Source of the DNA: DSWT01 sp035373625
GTDB taxonomy: Bacteria > Chloroflexota > Anaerolineae > B4-G1 > SLSP01
NCBI GenBank assembly: GCA_035373625.1
Contig: DAOSNS010000002.1
Coordinates: forward strand, 1-64,000
Length of the DNA stretch: 64,000 nt
Direction: 5' to 3'
Position 1 is the first letter of the stretch. Each line of letters opens with the position of its first letter. The notes under the pieces were generated by a model, which saw only the letters and a list, made by a program, of their open reading frames with translations, ran no database searches and was not told the DNA's origin. The position numbers and the translations under genes were made by a program. Shown here piece by piece: positions 23,744-32,808 of the stretch.

Positions 23744-25083
23744 GCGCCATAACTGTTTTCGCTGCCGACCCGCGCGCGGTAGACGCGCTTTCCGATTTCT
23801 ACGCCGAACCTGAATGGATGCGCAAGGCGCGGCGCGACGCCTGGACGCTGGCACAGGAGATGCCCTTCCCTCACCAAAAGGAGGAAGCGTGGCGGCGCAC
23901 GCCTTTGCACAGCTATCCCCTGGATGCGTTGCGGGTTGTCTTGACGCCGCAGGGGCCGATCGCATTGGATGATCTGCCGCCGTGCTGGCATCGGAATATG
24001 GCGCCGGAAGATTTGGTTTCCGGCACGCTGGTCCACTGCAATCCCGCGAATTCTTACCAGATGATGCGCCCGGAGGATGTGCGCAGTGGCGTGGTTTTTG
24101 CCAATTTACACCAGGCGCTGCACACGCACGGCGACCTGATCCGCCGTTATTGGATGCAGGGCCGCACCACCCGTCCTGACTTCAACAAGTTCACTGCCCT
24201 GCATGCAGCGATGTGGCACGGCGGCACATTCGTCTACGTCCCGGCGGGTGTGCAGGTTTCCCGTCCTCTGCAAACCCTGGTGGCCTACGACCCCGACGCG
24301 GGCAGTGGCCTGCACCACACGCTCATCATTGCCGAAAAGGGCAGCCGTGTCTCGGTGATTCAGGATCGCGTTTCCCAGGAGCGCCGCCCCGAACTTAACG
24401 TTGAAATGGTGGAAATCTACGCCGAGGAAGGCGCCCTGGTTCGCTATGCCAGCTTTCAGCATTGGGGGGAAAAGCGTTATACCGTGAGTGTGCAGGAGGC
24501 CAACCTGGCACGCGACACCAATTTCCTGTGGGTCAACGGTGTGTTTGGTGGGCAGATGAGCAAGGATTTCCTCACCACTTCGCTCAATGCTCCCGGCGCG
24601 CGGGCGCAGATGCACGGCTTTACGTTTGCCATGGGCGATCAGCGTGTAGATCAAAGCACCTATCAGCACCACCGTGCGCCGAACACGCATAGCAACTTGC
24701 TTTACCGCAATGTGTTGCGGGATCAGGCATATACCGTCTTTTATGGGATGATCCGCGCTGAGCCAGAAGCTGTCGGTATGGAAGGCTATCAGGCGAACAA
24801 CAACCTGCTTCTGAGCGACGCCCATGCTCATTCCATCCCCGGCCTGGAAATCCGCTGCAACGACGTCCGGTGTAGCCACGGTTCTACGACCTCGCGGATT
24901 GATCCGCAGCAATTGTTTTACCTCCAGGCGCGCGGTTTGCCTGAACGTGACGCCGAAGGCTTGATTGTGCAAGGCTTTCTGCGTTCGGCGGTGGAGCGTG
25001 TCCCGCTCGCCTATATGCGCGACCGGCTGGATGAGGAGATCCTTCAGCGGTTCTGGGCATATTCAGAGGCTTCTGCCACTTAA
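23740..25083 (+). CDS. sufD: Fe-S cluster assembly protein SufD
   Basis: 447 residues. N-terminal KEEAWRRTPLHSYPLDAL is the SufD entry motif, and the beta-helix core has HGGTFVYVPAGVQVSRPL and HHTLIIAEKGSRVSVIQD. The C-terminus IEVR-like segment LEIRCNDVRCSHGSTTSRID and QLFYLQARGL parallels SufB. It completes the SufBC2D complex. The cysteine desulfurase SufS and SufU/SufE are not in the window, which is unusual for Gram-positive-type suf operons but common in scattered ones. Confidence 0.94.
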   Translation: MSAITVFAADPRAVDALSDFYAEPEWMRKARRDAWTLAQEMPFPHQKEEAWRRTPLHSYPLDALRVVLTPQGPIALDDLPPCWHRNMAPEDLVSGTLVHCNPANSYQMMRPEDVRSGVVFANLHQALHTHGDLIRRYWMQGRTTRPDFNKFTALHAAMWHGGTFVYVPAGVQVSRPLQTLVAYDPDAGSGLHHTLIIAEKGSRVSVIQDRVSQERRPELNVEMVEIYAEEGALVRYASFQHWGEKRYTVSVQEANLARDTNFLWVNGVFGGQMSKDFLTTSLNAPGARAQMHGFTFAMGDQRVDQSTYQHHRAPNTHSNLLYRNVLRDQAYTVFYGMIRAEPEAVGMEGYQANNNLLLSDAHAHSIPGLEIRCNDVRCSHGSTTSRIDPQQLFYLQARGLPERDAEGLIVQGFLRSAVERVPLAYMRDRLDEEILQRFWAYSEASAT

Positions 25084-25096
25084 AGTTATTATCTCT

Positions 25097-25172
25097 GTTA
25101 GCAGATTAAGCGGATGAAGCAGATTCCCTATCGTCCACAAAAAAATCTGCTCAATCTGCTCAATCTGCTGAC
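25097..25172. repeat. Short-word hairpin repeat (AGCAGATT type) between sufD and 25188
   Basis: GTTAGCAGATTAAGCGGATG and another word, spacer, then AATCTGCTCAATCTGCTGAC. Ends 16 bp before the next start. Confidence 0.88.
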
Positions 25173-25187
25173 GAAAAAAGGATAGCT

Positions 25188-26588
25188 ATGTCTGGTTCTA
25201 CGATTGCGGCAGTTATCTTAGCTGCCGGCGGCTCCACGCGCTTCGGCGTCCCCAAACAATTGCTACGTTGGCAGGGACGTCCGCTCATCGCCCACGTCGC
25301 GGATATGGCGTGGATGGCCGGTCTCAACCCCATTATCGTCGTAGTGGGGGCGGAGGCCGAGCAGGTGACGCCCGCGCTCGCCGGGCGCGAAGTACAGGTG
25401 CTGCGGAACTATCGCTGGCAGCAGGGGCTGAGCACGAGCCTGAGTCTCGGCGTGGCGGCGTTGACGCCCGAGGTGGATGCGGCGGTCTTTTTGCCGGTAG
25501 ATCAACCTCTGGTGGATGCGCGCTTTTTGCGCGCGCTGGTGGCGTATTGGGAACAACACCGGGCCGGGATCGTGGTGCCTGTGAGAGATGCCGGGCAACG
25601 GGGGATGCCGGTGCTTTTCACGCGGCGCTTTTTCGCCGAACTGGCGAACCTTTCCGGCGACATCGGAGGGCGCGCGCTGTTTGCCTCCTATCCCGACGCT
25701 CTCATGACCATGCCTGTCGCCGATCCCGATGTGCTGACCGACGTGGATACGCCTGCCGCCTATGAAGCCTTGTTGGCCCGTCAGACGCCATCGCTGGATT
25801 GGGGCGCCGTCAAGGGCGTGATCTGTGATATGGATGGCGTCCTCTGGCGTGGAGAAACACCCCTCCCCGGCCTGCATGAGTTCTTCGCCCTGCTTGAATC
25901 ACGGCATATCGGTTATGTCCTGGCGACCAACAATGCCAGCAAGACGCCGGAGCAGTATGTGGAGAAACTGAGCCGCATGGGCGTGCCTATCACAACCGGG
26001 CACGTGCTCAACTCGGCGACGGCCGCCGCCGACTACCTGGCGACACAGGCTGCGCCGGGCACGCCGGTCTATGCCATCGGTGGGCCGGGCGTGCGTGAAG
26101 CTCTCCTGCTGCACGGCTTCACCTTGACCGACGGCGCGCCTGCCGATTATGTCGTTGTCGGCTGGGACCGCGACCTCACCTGGCGCAAGTTGGCGACGGC
26201 AACCTTGCTCATCCGGGGCGGCGCAGGGTTCATCGCCACCAACCCCGATCGCACCTTCCCAATGGAAGATGGTCTGGTGCCCGGCAACGGTGCGCAAGTC
26301 GCGGCGTTGGTCACGGCGACCGATGTGACGCCGGTGATGGTCGGCAAGCCGTCCCCACTGCTGTATGAGCGGGCGCTCGCGCGGATGGGCACTACGCCGG
26401 AGGAAACGCTTGTCATCGGGGACCGGCTCGACACGGACATCCTGGGAGGGCTGCGTCTGGGCATGCCCACGGCGTTGGTGCTCTCCGGCATCACCCGCCC
26501 TGAGGAATTACCCACCTCGCCGATCCACCCGGATGTGGTCTTCGACAACCTGGCGGCGTTGGTGGAGACCTGGACTATGGCAGGTTAA
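25188..26588 (+). CDS. Fusion: MobA/MocA-like nucleotidyltransferase + HAD-IIA phosphatase
   Basis: 466 residues. Residues 1 to about 195 form an NTP-transferase domain of the molybdenum-cofactor cytidylyltransferase type: LAAGGSTRFGVPKQLL (11-26), FLPVDQPLVD (101-110) and a late TDVDTP metal site. Residues 208-466 form a NagD/AraL-type HAD phosphatase: DMDGVLW (214-220), LATNNASKTPEQ, and VIGDRLDTDILGG. Such a pairing suggests that one activity consumes or proofreads a product of the other, but no pathway is known to me. No other molybdopterin genes are nearby. Either domain alone is confidently assigned; the joint role is not. Confidence 0.85.
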   Translation: MSGSTIAAVILAAGGSTRFGVPKQLLRWQGRPLIAHVADMAWMAGLNPIIVVVGAEAEQVTPALAGREVQVLRNYRWQQGLSTSLSLGVAALTPEVDAAVFLPVDQPLVDARFLRALVAYWEQHRAGIVVPVRDAGQRGMPVLFTRRFFAELANLSGDIGGRALFASYPDALMTMPVADPDVLTDVDTPAAYEALLARQTPSLDWGAVKGVICDMDGVLWRGETPLPGLHEFFALLESRHIGYVLATNNASKTPEQYVEKLSRMGVPITTGHVLNSATAAADYLATQAAPGTPVYAIGGPGVREALLLHGFTLTDGAPADYVVVGWDRDLTWRKLATATLLIRGGAGFIATNPDRTFPMEDGLVPGNGAQVAALVTATDVTPVMVGKPSPLLYERALARMGTTPEETLVIGDRLDTDILGGLRLGMPTALVLSGITRPEELPTSPIHPDVVFDNLAALVETWTMAG

Positions 26589-26595
26589 TTTTCTA

Positions 26596-26671
26596 TCAGT
26601 AGATTAAACGGATTGAGTAGATTTTGTGTTTGTAGCAGAAAAAATCTGCTTCATCTGCCCAATCTGCTGAC
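26596..26671. repeat. Short-word hairpin repeat before rlmN
   Basis: Left arm TCAGTAGATTAAACGGATTG and a third word; right arm AATCTGCTTCATCTGCCC ending AATCTGCTGAC. It mixes the AACGGATT and AGCAGATT words in one element. Ends about 5 bp before the ribosome binding site. Confidence 0.87.
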
Positions 26672-26684
26672 AAGAGAGGGAATG

Positions 26685-27728
26685 ATGGCAAGACCCAACT
26701 TATACGATTTGGATTTACCCGCGCTGGAAGCGTTGTTGGGGACGTGGGGCGAACCGCGTTACCGCGCCAAACAGATATGGGAATGGCTTTACCGCCACCT
26801 GGTCACGGATGTGGCGCAGATGACGACATTGCCCAAATCGCTGCGCGAGCGGCTGGCCGGGGAGACCACCTTGTATGTTCCGCGTGTTCTGGCGCGTCAG
26901 GAATCCCTCGACGGCGAGACGCGCAAGGATTTGCTGGAGCTGCAAGATGGACAATCCATCGAAGTCGTGCTGATGCGTTACATCGAACGGCGCAGCGCGT
27001 GTATTTCGACGCAGGTAGGCTGCGCCGTCGGGTGCAAATTCTGCGCCACCGGCCAGATGGGGATACGCCGCAACCTCACCGCTGGTGAAATCGTGACGCA
27101 GGTGTTGCATCTGGCCCGCGAACTCAACGCGCAGGGGCAAAAGCTGACCAACGTGGTGCTGATGGGGATGGGGGAACCGTTCTTGAACTATCATCACACC
27201 CTGGCCGCCATTCGCACACTGATTCACCCGGATGGCTTCCAGATGGGGCAGCGGCGGATCACGCTCAGCACGGCCGGAATTGCGCCGGCGATCCGTCGTT
27301 TTGCCGATGAGGGATTGCAAGTGAACCTGGCGGTCTCGTTGCATGCGGCCACCGACGCGCTGCGCAACGAACTGATGCCCATCAACCGCACTCACGGGCT
27401 GAATGAACTCTTTGCGGCCATCGGCGAGTATCTGACGAAAACCAACCGTCGCGTCACCTTCGAGTGGGTGTTGATTGACGGCGTCAACGATACGCCGGAG
27501 CAGGCTGAAGCTCTGGCGGCACGGCTGGCCGGCATGCTGGCTCACGTGAATCTTATCCCGCTCAATCCCACGGCCGGTTATGCCGGACAGCCATCTTCAG
27601 CAGAGCGGATCGAGGCGTTTACCGAAATTTTGGAGCGTCGGCACGTCCCCTTTACCCTGCGGTTGCGTCGCGGAATTGACATCCAGGCCGGTTGCGGTCA
27701 ATTGCGCGCCCGCACCATGCAAGCCTGA
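26685..27728 (+). CDS. rlmN: 23S rRNA / tRNA adenine C2-methyltransferase RlmN
   Basis: 347 residues from the second of two adjacent ATGs (26682, 26685), which is better spaced from GAGAGGG. A radical SAM enzyme with the cluster motif C-x3-C-x2-C in CAVGCKFCATGQMG, GMGEPFLNY, the LSTAGI strand, SLHAATD, and the C-terminal QAGCGQLRA, which holds the methyl-carrier/resolving cysteine. It methylates A2503 of 23S rRNA and A37 of some tRNAs. Length is normal. Confidence 0.95.
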   Translation: MARPNLYDLDLPALEALLGTWGEPRYRAKQIWEWLYRHLVTDVAQMTTLPKSLRERLAGETTLYVPRVLARQESLDGETRKDLLELQDGQSIEVVLMRYIERRSACISTQVGCAVGCKFCATGQMGIRRNLTAGEIVTQVLHLARELNAQGQKLTNVVLMGMGEPFLNYHHTLAAIRTLIHPDGFQMGQRRITLSTAGIAPAIRRFADEGLQVNLAVSLHAATDALRNELMPINRTHGLNELFAAIGEYLTKTNRRVTFEWVLIDGVNDTPEQAEALAARLAGMLAHVNLIPLNPTAGYAGQPSSAERIEAFTEILERRHVPFTLRLRRGIDIQAGCGQLRARTMQA

Positions 27729-27804
27729 TCGTTTCAGAAACTGATAAATCGTTAGGAAAGCGTCAGGTTTGCGTCAAGCAAAAAGGTATAAATCGGTTAT
27801 AGTG

Positions 27805-27892
27805 TAATTAAATGTGGTAGTCGGGGACCGCAGACGAAAAAGATTCTCCTCCTTCTGATGCAACCGGGGGCTTTGGGACCGCCCCCGGTTTT
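27805..27892 (+). ncRNA. Possible small RNA with CU-rich anti-Shine-Dalgarno segment
   Basis: A weak -10 (TATAGT, 27798) precedes about 90 nt that contain TTCTCCTCCTTCTGATG, complementary to strong ribosome binding sites, and end in a GC-rich terminator (ACCGGGGGC-TTTGGGACC-GCCCCCGGT then TTTT, 27863-27892). No reading frame is credible. The terminator could equally belong to rlmN. Confidence 0.35.
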
Positions 27893-27912
27893 GCATGCTC
27901 CAAAGTGATTGC

Positions 27913-27950
27913 AAAACTGACAGGTCTTCTGTGACCTGTCAGTTTTTTTT
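27913..27950 (+). terminator. Rho-independent terminator before dnaX
   Basis: AAAACTGACAGGTC, short loop, GACCTGTCAG and eight T. With the terminator at 27863 it isolates dnaX from rlmN. Confidence 0.92.
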
Positions 27951-28003
27951 CGCTTGCCTCATTGGCTATCCGTGATAGACTGTTTGCCAGTTGGGAGGCA
28001 TTT

Positions 28004-29945
28004 ATGGCACAAGCTCTATATCGAAAATGGCGTCCCCAAACCTTTGACGATGTCGTCGGGCAGGAACCTATCGTGCGCACACTGCGCCACGCTTTGCAGA
28101 CCGGGCATCTCCATCACGCCTACCTGCTTGCCGGACCGCGTGGCACGGGCAAGACGACGACTGCTCGCCTGATCGCCAAAGCGGTCAACTGTCTCGCTCC
28201 GCAGGCCGAACGTCCATGCGACCGCTGCGAAATTTGCCGGGCCATCACCGAGGGACGCTTGATGGACCTGATCGAGATTGACGCAGCCTCCAATACCGGG
28301 GTGGACAACATCCGCGAACTGCTGGAAAAAGTGGGATTCCGTCCCACACAGGCACGCTACAAAGTCTATGTGGTGGATGAAGTGCACATGCTCTCCACGG
28401 CGGCGTTCAATGCCCTGCTGAAGACGTTGGAGGAGCCGCCGGAGCATGTGATTTTTGTGTTGGCAACCACCGAAGTCCACAAAATCCCGGAGACGATTCT
28501 TTCACGCTGCCAGCGGTTTGAATTCCGCCGTATCCCTTTGACGGCCCTGGTGGGACAATTGCAAAAAATCGCCGACGCCGAGGGGATTACCGTCGAGCCG
28601 GAGGCCCTCGATTTGATCGCGCGCGCCGCCACAGGCAGCATGCGCGACGCCATCAGCCTGTTCGATCAAATGGCGGCGGGCGGGGCGGTGACGGCGGACT
28701 ACGTGCGTTTGATGCTCGGCGCGGAGCGGCGCGAGGTGGTGCAGGCCCTTCTCCAGGCGTGGCTCGATGGTGATCTGCACCGTGGCTTGCACGTCATCAA
28801 CGAAGCCGTAGATAGCGGCGCCGACCCACGTCAGTTAGCGCGTCAGACCGCCGATTTCTTCCGTGGCCTGTTGTTGATGCGTGTGGGCGCCGGCGATACC
28901 TGGAGTGATCCCACCACCGAAGAGCGTCCACGTTTACAGGATATGGCCCGGCAGGCGCAACCGGAGCGGTTGGTGCGGGCCGTGCAATTGTTCAGCGAAG
29001 TGGCGTCAGAACGGCGTTCCGGGTGGCAGCCGCAACTCCCGTTGGAACTGGCTTTCGTTGAGGCCGCGTTGGGGCCGGAGACGACGCCGATAGCCTCCGC
29101 ACCGCCGCTCAACCCCGCTGCACCACGCCCGATTTCGGAATCACAACCGGCACCCCAATCGTCGGCGACACCGCCGGCGCGTCAGATCCCGGAGCCACAA
29201 CCGGCACCCCAGTCGCCGACGACACCGCCGGCGCGTCAGATCCCGGAGCCACAACCGGCACCCCAGTCGCCGACNNNNNNNNNNNNNNNNNNNNNNNNNN
29301 NNNNNNNNNNNNNNNNNNNNNNNNNNNNNNNNNNNNNNNNNNNNNNNNNNNNNNNNNNNNNNNNNNNNNNNNNNGACACCGCCGGCGCGTCAGGCTTCGG
29401 AGTCACAACCGGTGATCCCGCGTCCGGTGCGCAGCACGCCGCCGCGCCCGGTTGTTCCGCCTGCCGGTTCGTCGCAACCGGCGAAGACGTCATCATCTGC
29501 GGCGGGTGCCGCTTCGACAGGCGCCACAGCAGCGATCGTCAAAACTGCCAGGGAACGCTGGCGAGAGGTGTTAACCCAGATACGGCCCGTCAACTTGGGC
29601 GCGTTTTTGCGGGATGCGCAGCCGATGGATGTGGATGGGGAAGGATTTCTCGTGCTCGGCTTTCAACACACATTGCACCGCAGCAATGTGGACAAAGAGG
29701 CAAATCGTCAGATCGTGGAAACGTTCCTTTCGCAGATGCTCGGTCAGCGGATTTTGGTGCGCTGTGTGATGGAAAAGGAGTGGCAGCCCGGCGCTGCGGC
29801 TGCACCGGTGACGGCGACGCGCGCGGCGGTTGCTGAACCGATGCCGGTTCCGCCTCCGCCAGAGGAGCCGCCGGATGCATTTGTGAATGACGAGCTGCTC
29901 CGCCGCGCCAGGGAAGAGCTGGGCGCTGAGGTCAAAATCGGTTAG
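28004..29945 (+). CDS. dnaX: DNA polymerase III subunit gamma/tau (interrupted by assembly gap)
   Basis: Clamp-loader ATPase, from ATG 28004 (MAQALYRKWRPQTFDDVVGQ). Walker A GPRGTGKTT (44-52), the zinc site C-x8-C-x2-C-x2-C (NCLAPQAERPCDRCEIC), Walker B VVDEVHML and sensor I LATTEVHKIPETILSRCQ are all present. After domain III comes a proline/glutamine linker made of an 18-residue (54-bp) tandem repeat, broken by 100 N (29275-29374). The C-terminal domain continues in a different frame after the gap (RWREVLTQIRPVNLGAFL to LGAEVKIG), which only reflects the arbitrary gap length. First gene of dnaX-ybaB-recR. Confidence 0.93.
29145..29400. repeat. 54-bp coding tandem repeat with 100-N gap in dnaX
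   Basis: The unit encodes PQPAPQSPTTPPARQIPE and recurs at least three times around the N run (29275-29374). Repeat copy number is unresolved, hence the gap. Confidence 0.9.
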
Positions 29946-30000
29946 AGCCAGTAGTATCCTGATCCCCAATCCCTAATTACATTTTCATGGAGGAAAAGAA

Positions 30001-30351
30001 ATGAAAGGTGGCAAAGGTGGAAGTCGTATGGTGCCGCGTGGGGGGATGAACCCCAACGATTTGATGCGGCAAGTGCAGAAGATGCAGCAAGAGATGGAAC
30101 GCATTCAGGCCGAGACGGAGCAGGAAGTCGTCACCGTCACCGCCGGCGGTGGCATGATCGAGCTGAAAATCACCGGTGGTTTGGAAGTACAGAGTATCAA
30201 GATCGCGCCGGAGGTTGTTGATCCCGACGACGTGGAAATGTTGCAAGATTTGATCCTGGCAGCGGTGAACGACGGAATTCGGAAGGCGCAGGCGATGATG
30301 GCGGAGCGCATGTCGGCGTTCACCGGCGGTTTGGGGATTCCCGGCCTGTAA
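30001..30351 (+). CDS. YbaB/EbfC family nucleoid-associated protein
   Basis: 116 residues. A basic glycine-rich start precedes the family core NPNDLMRQVQKMQQEMERIQAE, then VTVTAGGGMIELKITGG and the C-terminal DLILAAVNDGIRKAQAMMAERM. It binds DNA and is nearly always found between dnaX and recR, as here. An AGGAAAAG-type site lies before the ATG. Confidence 0.93.
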   Translation: MKGGKGGSRMVPRGGMNPNDLMRQVQKMQQEMERIQAETEQEVVTVTAGGGMIELKITGGLEVQSIKIAPEVVDPDDVEMLQDLILAAVNDGIRKAQAMMAERMSAFTGGLGIPGL

Positions 30352-30353
30352 GT

Positions 30354-30959
30354 ATGAGCACTGCGGCGATTCCCCCTTCGGTCGTTGCCTTGACCGAGAC
30401 GTTATCCGAGTTGCCGGGCATCGGGCCGAAAACGGCTTCGCGCCTGGCTTTTTTCCTTTTGCGCGGGAAGTCAGACCTTTCTCTGCGTCTGGCCGAGGCC
30501 CTCAAAGGGCTGGTCGAGCGCACGCGCTTCTGTTCGATCTGCTTTAATGTGACCGAGGATGACCCTTGCCCGATCTGTACCAGTCCATTGCGCAACCAAC
30601 GCCTGGTATGCGTCGTTGAGGAGCCGATGGATGTACTGGCGTTGGAACGCACGGATCAATATCGCGGCGTTTATCACGTGCTCCACGGGGCGCTTTCACC
30701 GATGGAAGGCATCTTCGCCGAGGATTTGCGCATTGCCGAACTGGAGGCGCGTATCCGCCGTGGGGATGTGGAGGAAATCATCCTGGCTACCAACCCCACC
30801 AGCGAAGGGGACTACACGGCGGCCTACCTGTTACAGCGTTTGAAGCCCCTGGGGGTGCGCGTCACACGGCTGGGACGGGGCTTGCCGATGGGCGGCGACC
30901 TTGAGTACGCCGACGCCGTGACGTTGACGCGCGCCCTGGAATCCCGGCAGGAGTTGTAG
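30354..30959 (+). CDS. recR: Recombination protein RecR
   Basis: 201 residues. Helix-hairpin-helix segment LPGIGPKTASRLAFFLL, zinc finger C-x2-C-x8-C-x2-C (CSICFNVTEDDPCPIC), then a Toprim domain (LVCVVEEPMDVLALE, ATNPTSEGDYTAAYL) and the C-terminal VTRLGRGLPMGGDLEYAD Walker-like segment. It acts with RecF and RecO to load RecA at gaps. It starts 2 bp after ybaB stops. Confidence 0.96.
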   Translation: MSTAAIPPSVVALTETLSELPGIGPKTASRLAFFLLRGKSDLSLRLAEALKGLVERTRFCSICFNVTEDDPCPICTSPLRNQRLVCVVEEPMDVLALERTDQYRGVYHVLHGALSPMEGIFAEDLRIAELEARIRRGDVEEIILATNPTSEGDYTAAYLLQRLKPLGVRVTRLGRGLPMGGDLEYADAVTLTRALESRQEL

Positions 30960-30960
30960 G

Positions 30961-31863
30961 ATGCGCCGAATCTGGAACCCTGAAGTGCGCTGGGGCTGGA
31001 TTGTCGGACTCGCCATTGTCGCCGTGCTTATTGCGGTTACGGTGTCGCTGGTGGTGCTCACTCTGATCCGTCCCATCTCGGTCTGGACGTTCTTGAGGAG
31101 TGTTGGCGCAGTTGGGCTTTTAGTGGTGATTATCCGCGTCCTGTATCAGTTGTGGGGCCTGATCAACGCTTCCTACGAAATGGATCGCAACGCCTTGATC
31201 ATCCACTGGGGCGGTACTCACTATACCATCCCCATGGCTGCCGTGGGGGCGGTGCTCAGTGGTGCGGAACTTAAGGGATTGCGACTCCATCCGGGGCTAC
31301 GCTGGCCGGGTTACTTTGTGGGCCTGGGAGAAGCTCCCGACATCGGCCCGATCCTGTTCTTTGCGACCCAGCCCTTGCACGCACAAGTCATCGTGCGCAC
31401 CCCCGGCATGGCCTATGCCATTTCACCCAAAGACCTGGAAGAATTCCTGCTGCTGTTCCGTGAGCGGTTGGATATGGGGCCGACTCAGGAAGTGGAGGAA
31501 TCCTCGACCCATCCGGCATTTTTGGATTGGGCAATCTGGAAAGATCGCTTTGGATTGACCGTCTTGCTCGGCAGCCTGACGCTGTTGGTTTTGCTGGTGG
31601 GCTTGCTTTGCTGGCGCTATCCCTACCTGCCTGCGCAGATTACTATGCGCTTTGCTCCTTCCGGCGAGGCATTGCTCGTGGTGGAGTCTTCTCGCATTTT
31701 CTACCTCACCCTTTTGGGGATCATCTTTCTGGTGGTCAACGGCGGACTGGGACTGCTGCTATATCACCGTGAGCGTATTGCCACATATTTCCTGTGGAGC
31801 GGTTTGCTGGTCGTTCTGGGCAGTTTGTGGGCTGCGGCGATCTTCATCCTGCTACGTCAATAA
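30961..31863 (+). CDS. Membrane protein with bacterial PH-like domain
   Basis: 300 residues: two N-terminal membrane helices (about 12-62), a soluble PH-like beta domain (about 68-165, YEMDRNALIIHWGGTHYTIPM), then three hydrophobic helices (about 198-300). The beta pattern of Y-x-x-x-x-x-L-I-I-x-x-G and the later ISPKDLEEFLLLF helix fit the bPH families. Function unknown. It begins 1 bp after recR stops and likely belongs to that operon. Confidence 0.7.
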   Translation: MRRIWNPEVRWGWIVGLAIVAVLIAVTVSLVVLTLIRPISVWTFLRSVGAVGLLVVIIRVLYQLWGLINASYEMDRNALIIHWGGTHYTIPMAAVGAVLSGAELKGLRLHPGLRWPGYFVGLGEAPDIGPILFFATQPLHAQVIVRTPGMAYAISPKDLEEFLLLFRERLDMGPTQEVEESSTHPAFLDWAIWKDRFGLTVLLGSLTLLVLLVGLLCWRYPYLPAQITMRFAPSGEALLVVESSRIFYLTLLGIIFLVVNGGLGLLLYHRERIATYFLWSGLLVVLGSLWAAAIFILLRQ

Positions 31864-31871
31864 CAACTCCT

Positions 31872-32696
31872 ATGATTCGTTTAGCCGCATTCGATTTGGA
31901 TGGGACGTTGATGGGGGCGGATCAGGTGATCCGTCCGCGGGTACGACAAGCTGTGGCGCAGGCGCAGGCCGAAGGCGTCATTATAACGCTGGCGACCGGG
32001 CGGATGTTTTCCGCGACGGTGCGCTTCGCTCGTGAGTTGGGTGTGACCGCGCCCTTGTTGTGCTATCAAGGCGGCTGGATTCAGGCCCTGGATGGCCCGG
32101 TGTTGCGACGTATCGCGTTGCCGACGACGGTGGCACGGGACGCCGTCGCACTGGGCGAGGCAGAGGGATGGCATGTCGTCCTCTACGCCGGAGAGCAGCT
32201 TTTCATCCACAAACTTCTGCACCCGCTGGCTTTTTACCACGGACTTTTAGGCTCCGAGATTGTCGTAGGTCAGGCGTGGGAGACTGTTTTCGCGGCGCAT
32301 ACCGTAGACAAAGTGTTGTATGTTGCCGAACCGGAGCACATTCCGGCGATGGCGACGCTCTTGCAGTCCCGTTTTGCCGGCGTGGCCGAGATCGTGCGTT
32401 CGCATGCGCAGTTCATCGAGGTCGTACCGCTGGGGGTAGACAAAGGTTCCGCGTTGGCGTGGCTGGCGCAGCACTACGGCATCCCGCGCGAAGCTGTATT
32501 GGCGGCCGGCGATCAGGAGAATGACATCTCAATGATTCGGTGGGCCGGCGTTGGCGTGGCGATGGGCAATGCCACCCCGCCGGTGAAACAAGTGGCCGAC
32601 TGGATCGCACCGTCGGTCACGGAAGATGGCGCGGTGGCGATCCTGGAACGGTTTGTCCTGCACGAGCGTCTTGATGAATCGGCGGAGCCGCTTTGA
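31872..32696 (+). CDS. HAD-superfamily phosphatase, Cof type
   Basis: 274 residues from ATG 31872, 8 bp after the previous stop. HAD motif I is FDLDGTLMGADQVI, motif II ITLATGRMFS, and motif IV is AAGDQENDISMIRWAGVGVAMGNA, all typical of the Cof/IIB subfamily with its large alpha-beta cap. Members dephosphorylate sugar phosphates or flavin and pyridoxal phosphates; the substrate cannot be named. A similar but shorter HAD protein is at 52594. Confidence 0.87.
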   Translation: MIRLAAFDLDGTLMGADQVIRPRVRQAVAQAQAEGVIITLATGRMFSATVRFARELGVTAPLLCYQGGWIQALDGPVLRRIALPTTVARDAVALGEAEGWHVVLYAGEQLFIHKLLHPLAFYHGLLGSEIVVGQAWETVFAAHTVDKVLYVAEPEHIPAMATLLQSRFAGVAEIVRSHAQFIEVVPLGVDKGSALAWLAQHYGIPREAVLAAGDQENDISMIRWAGVGVAMGNATPPVKQVADWIAPSVTEDGAVAILERFVLHERLDESAEPL

Positions 32697-32708
32697 TGAT
32701 GGAATTTC

Positions 32709-32745
32709 GTCAACGGATTAGACGGATTGGATGGATTCGGCGGAT
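32709..32745. repeat. Short-word repeat, left arm only, before the YrdC-like gene
   Basis: GTCAACGGATTAGACGGATT and two degenerate words, without a clear right arm. The following 32746-32808 is pyrimidine-rich with CCCCATCC/CCCCATTT words. Confidence 0.75.
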
Positions 32746-32808
32746 GGCCGGGATTTGCACCCTTCCCCATCCGCTCTTTCCCCTTCCCCATTTTAAGGGG
32801 GACCTTCC

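Noticed and set aside
29375..29945. Frameshift in dnaX
   Set aside because: The frame change coincides with a 100-N placeholder of arbitrary length inside a tandem repeat; it is an assembly matter.
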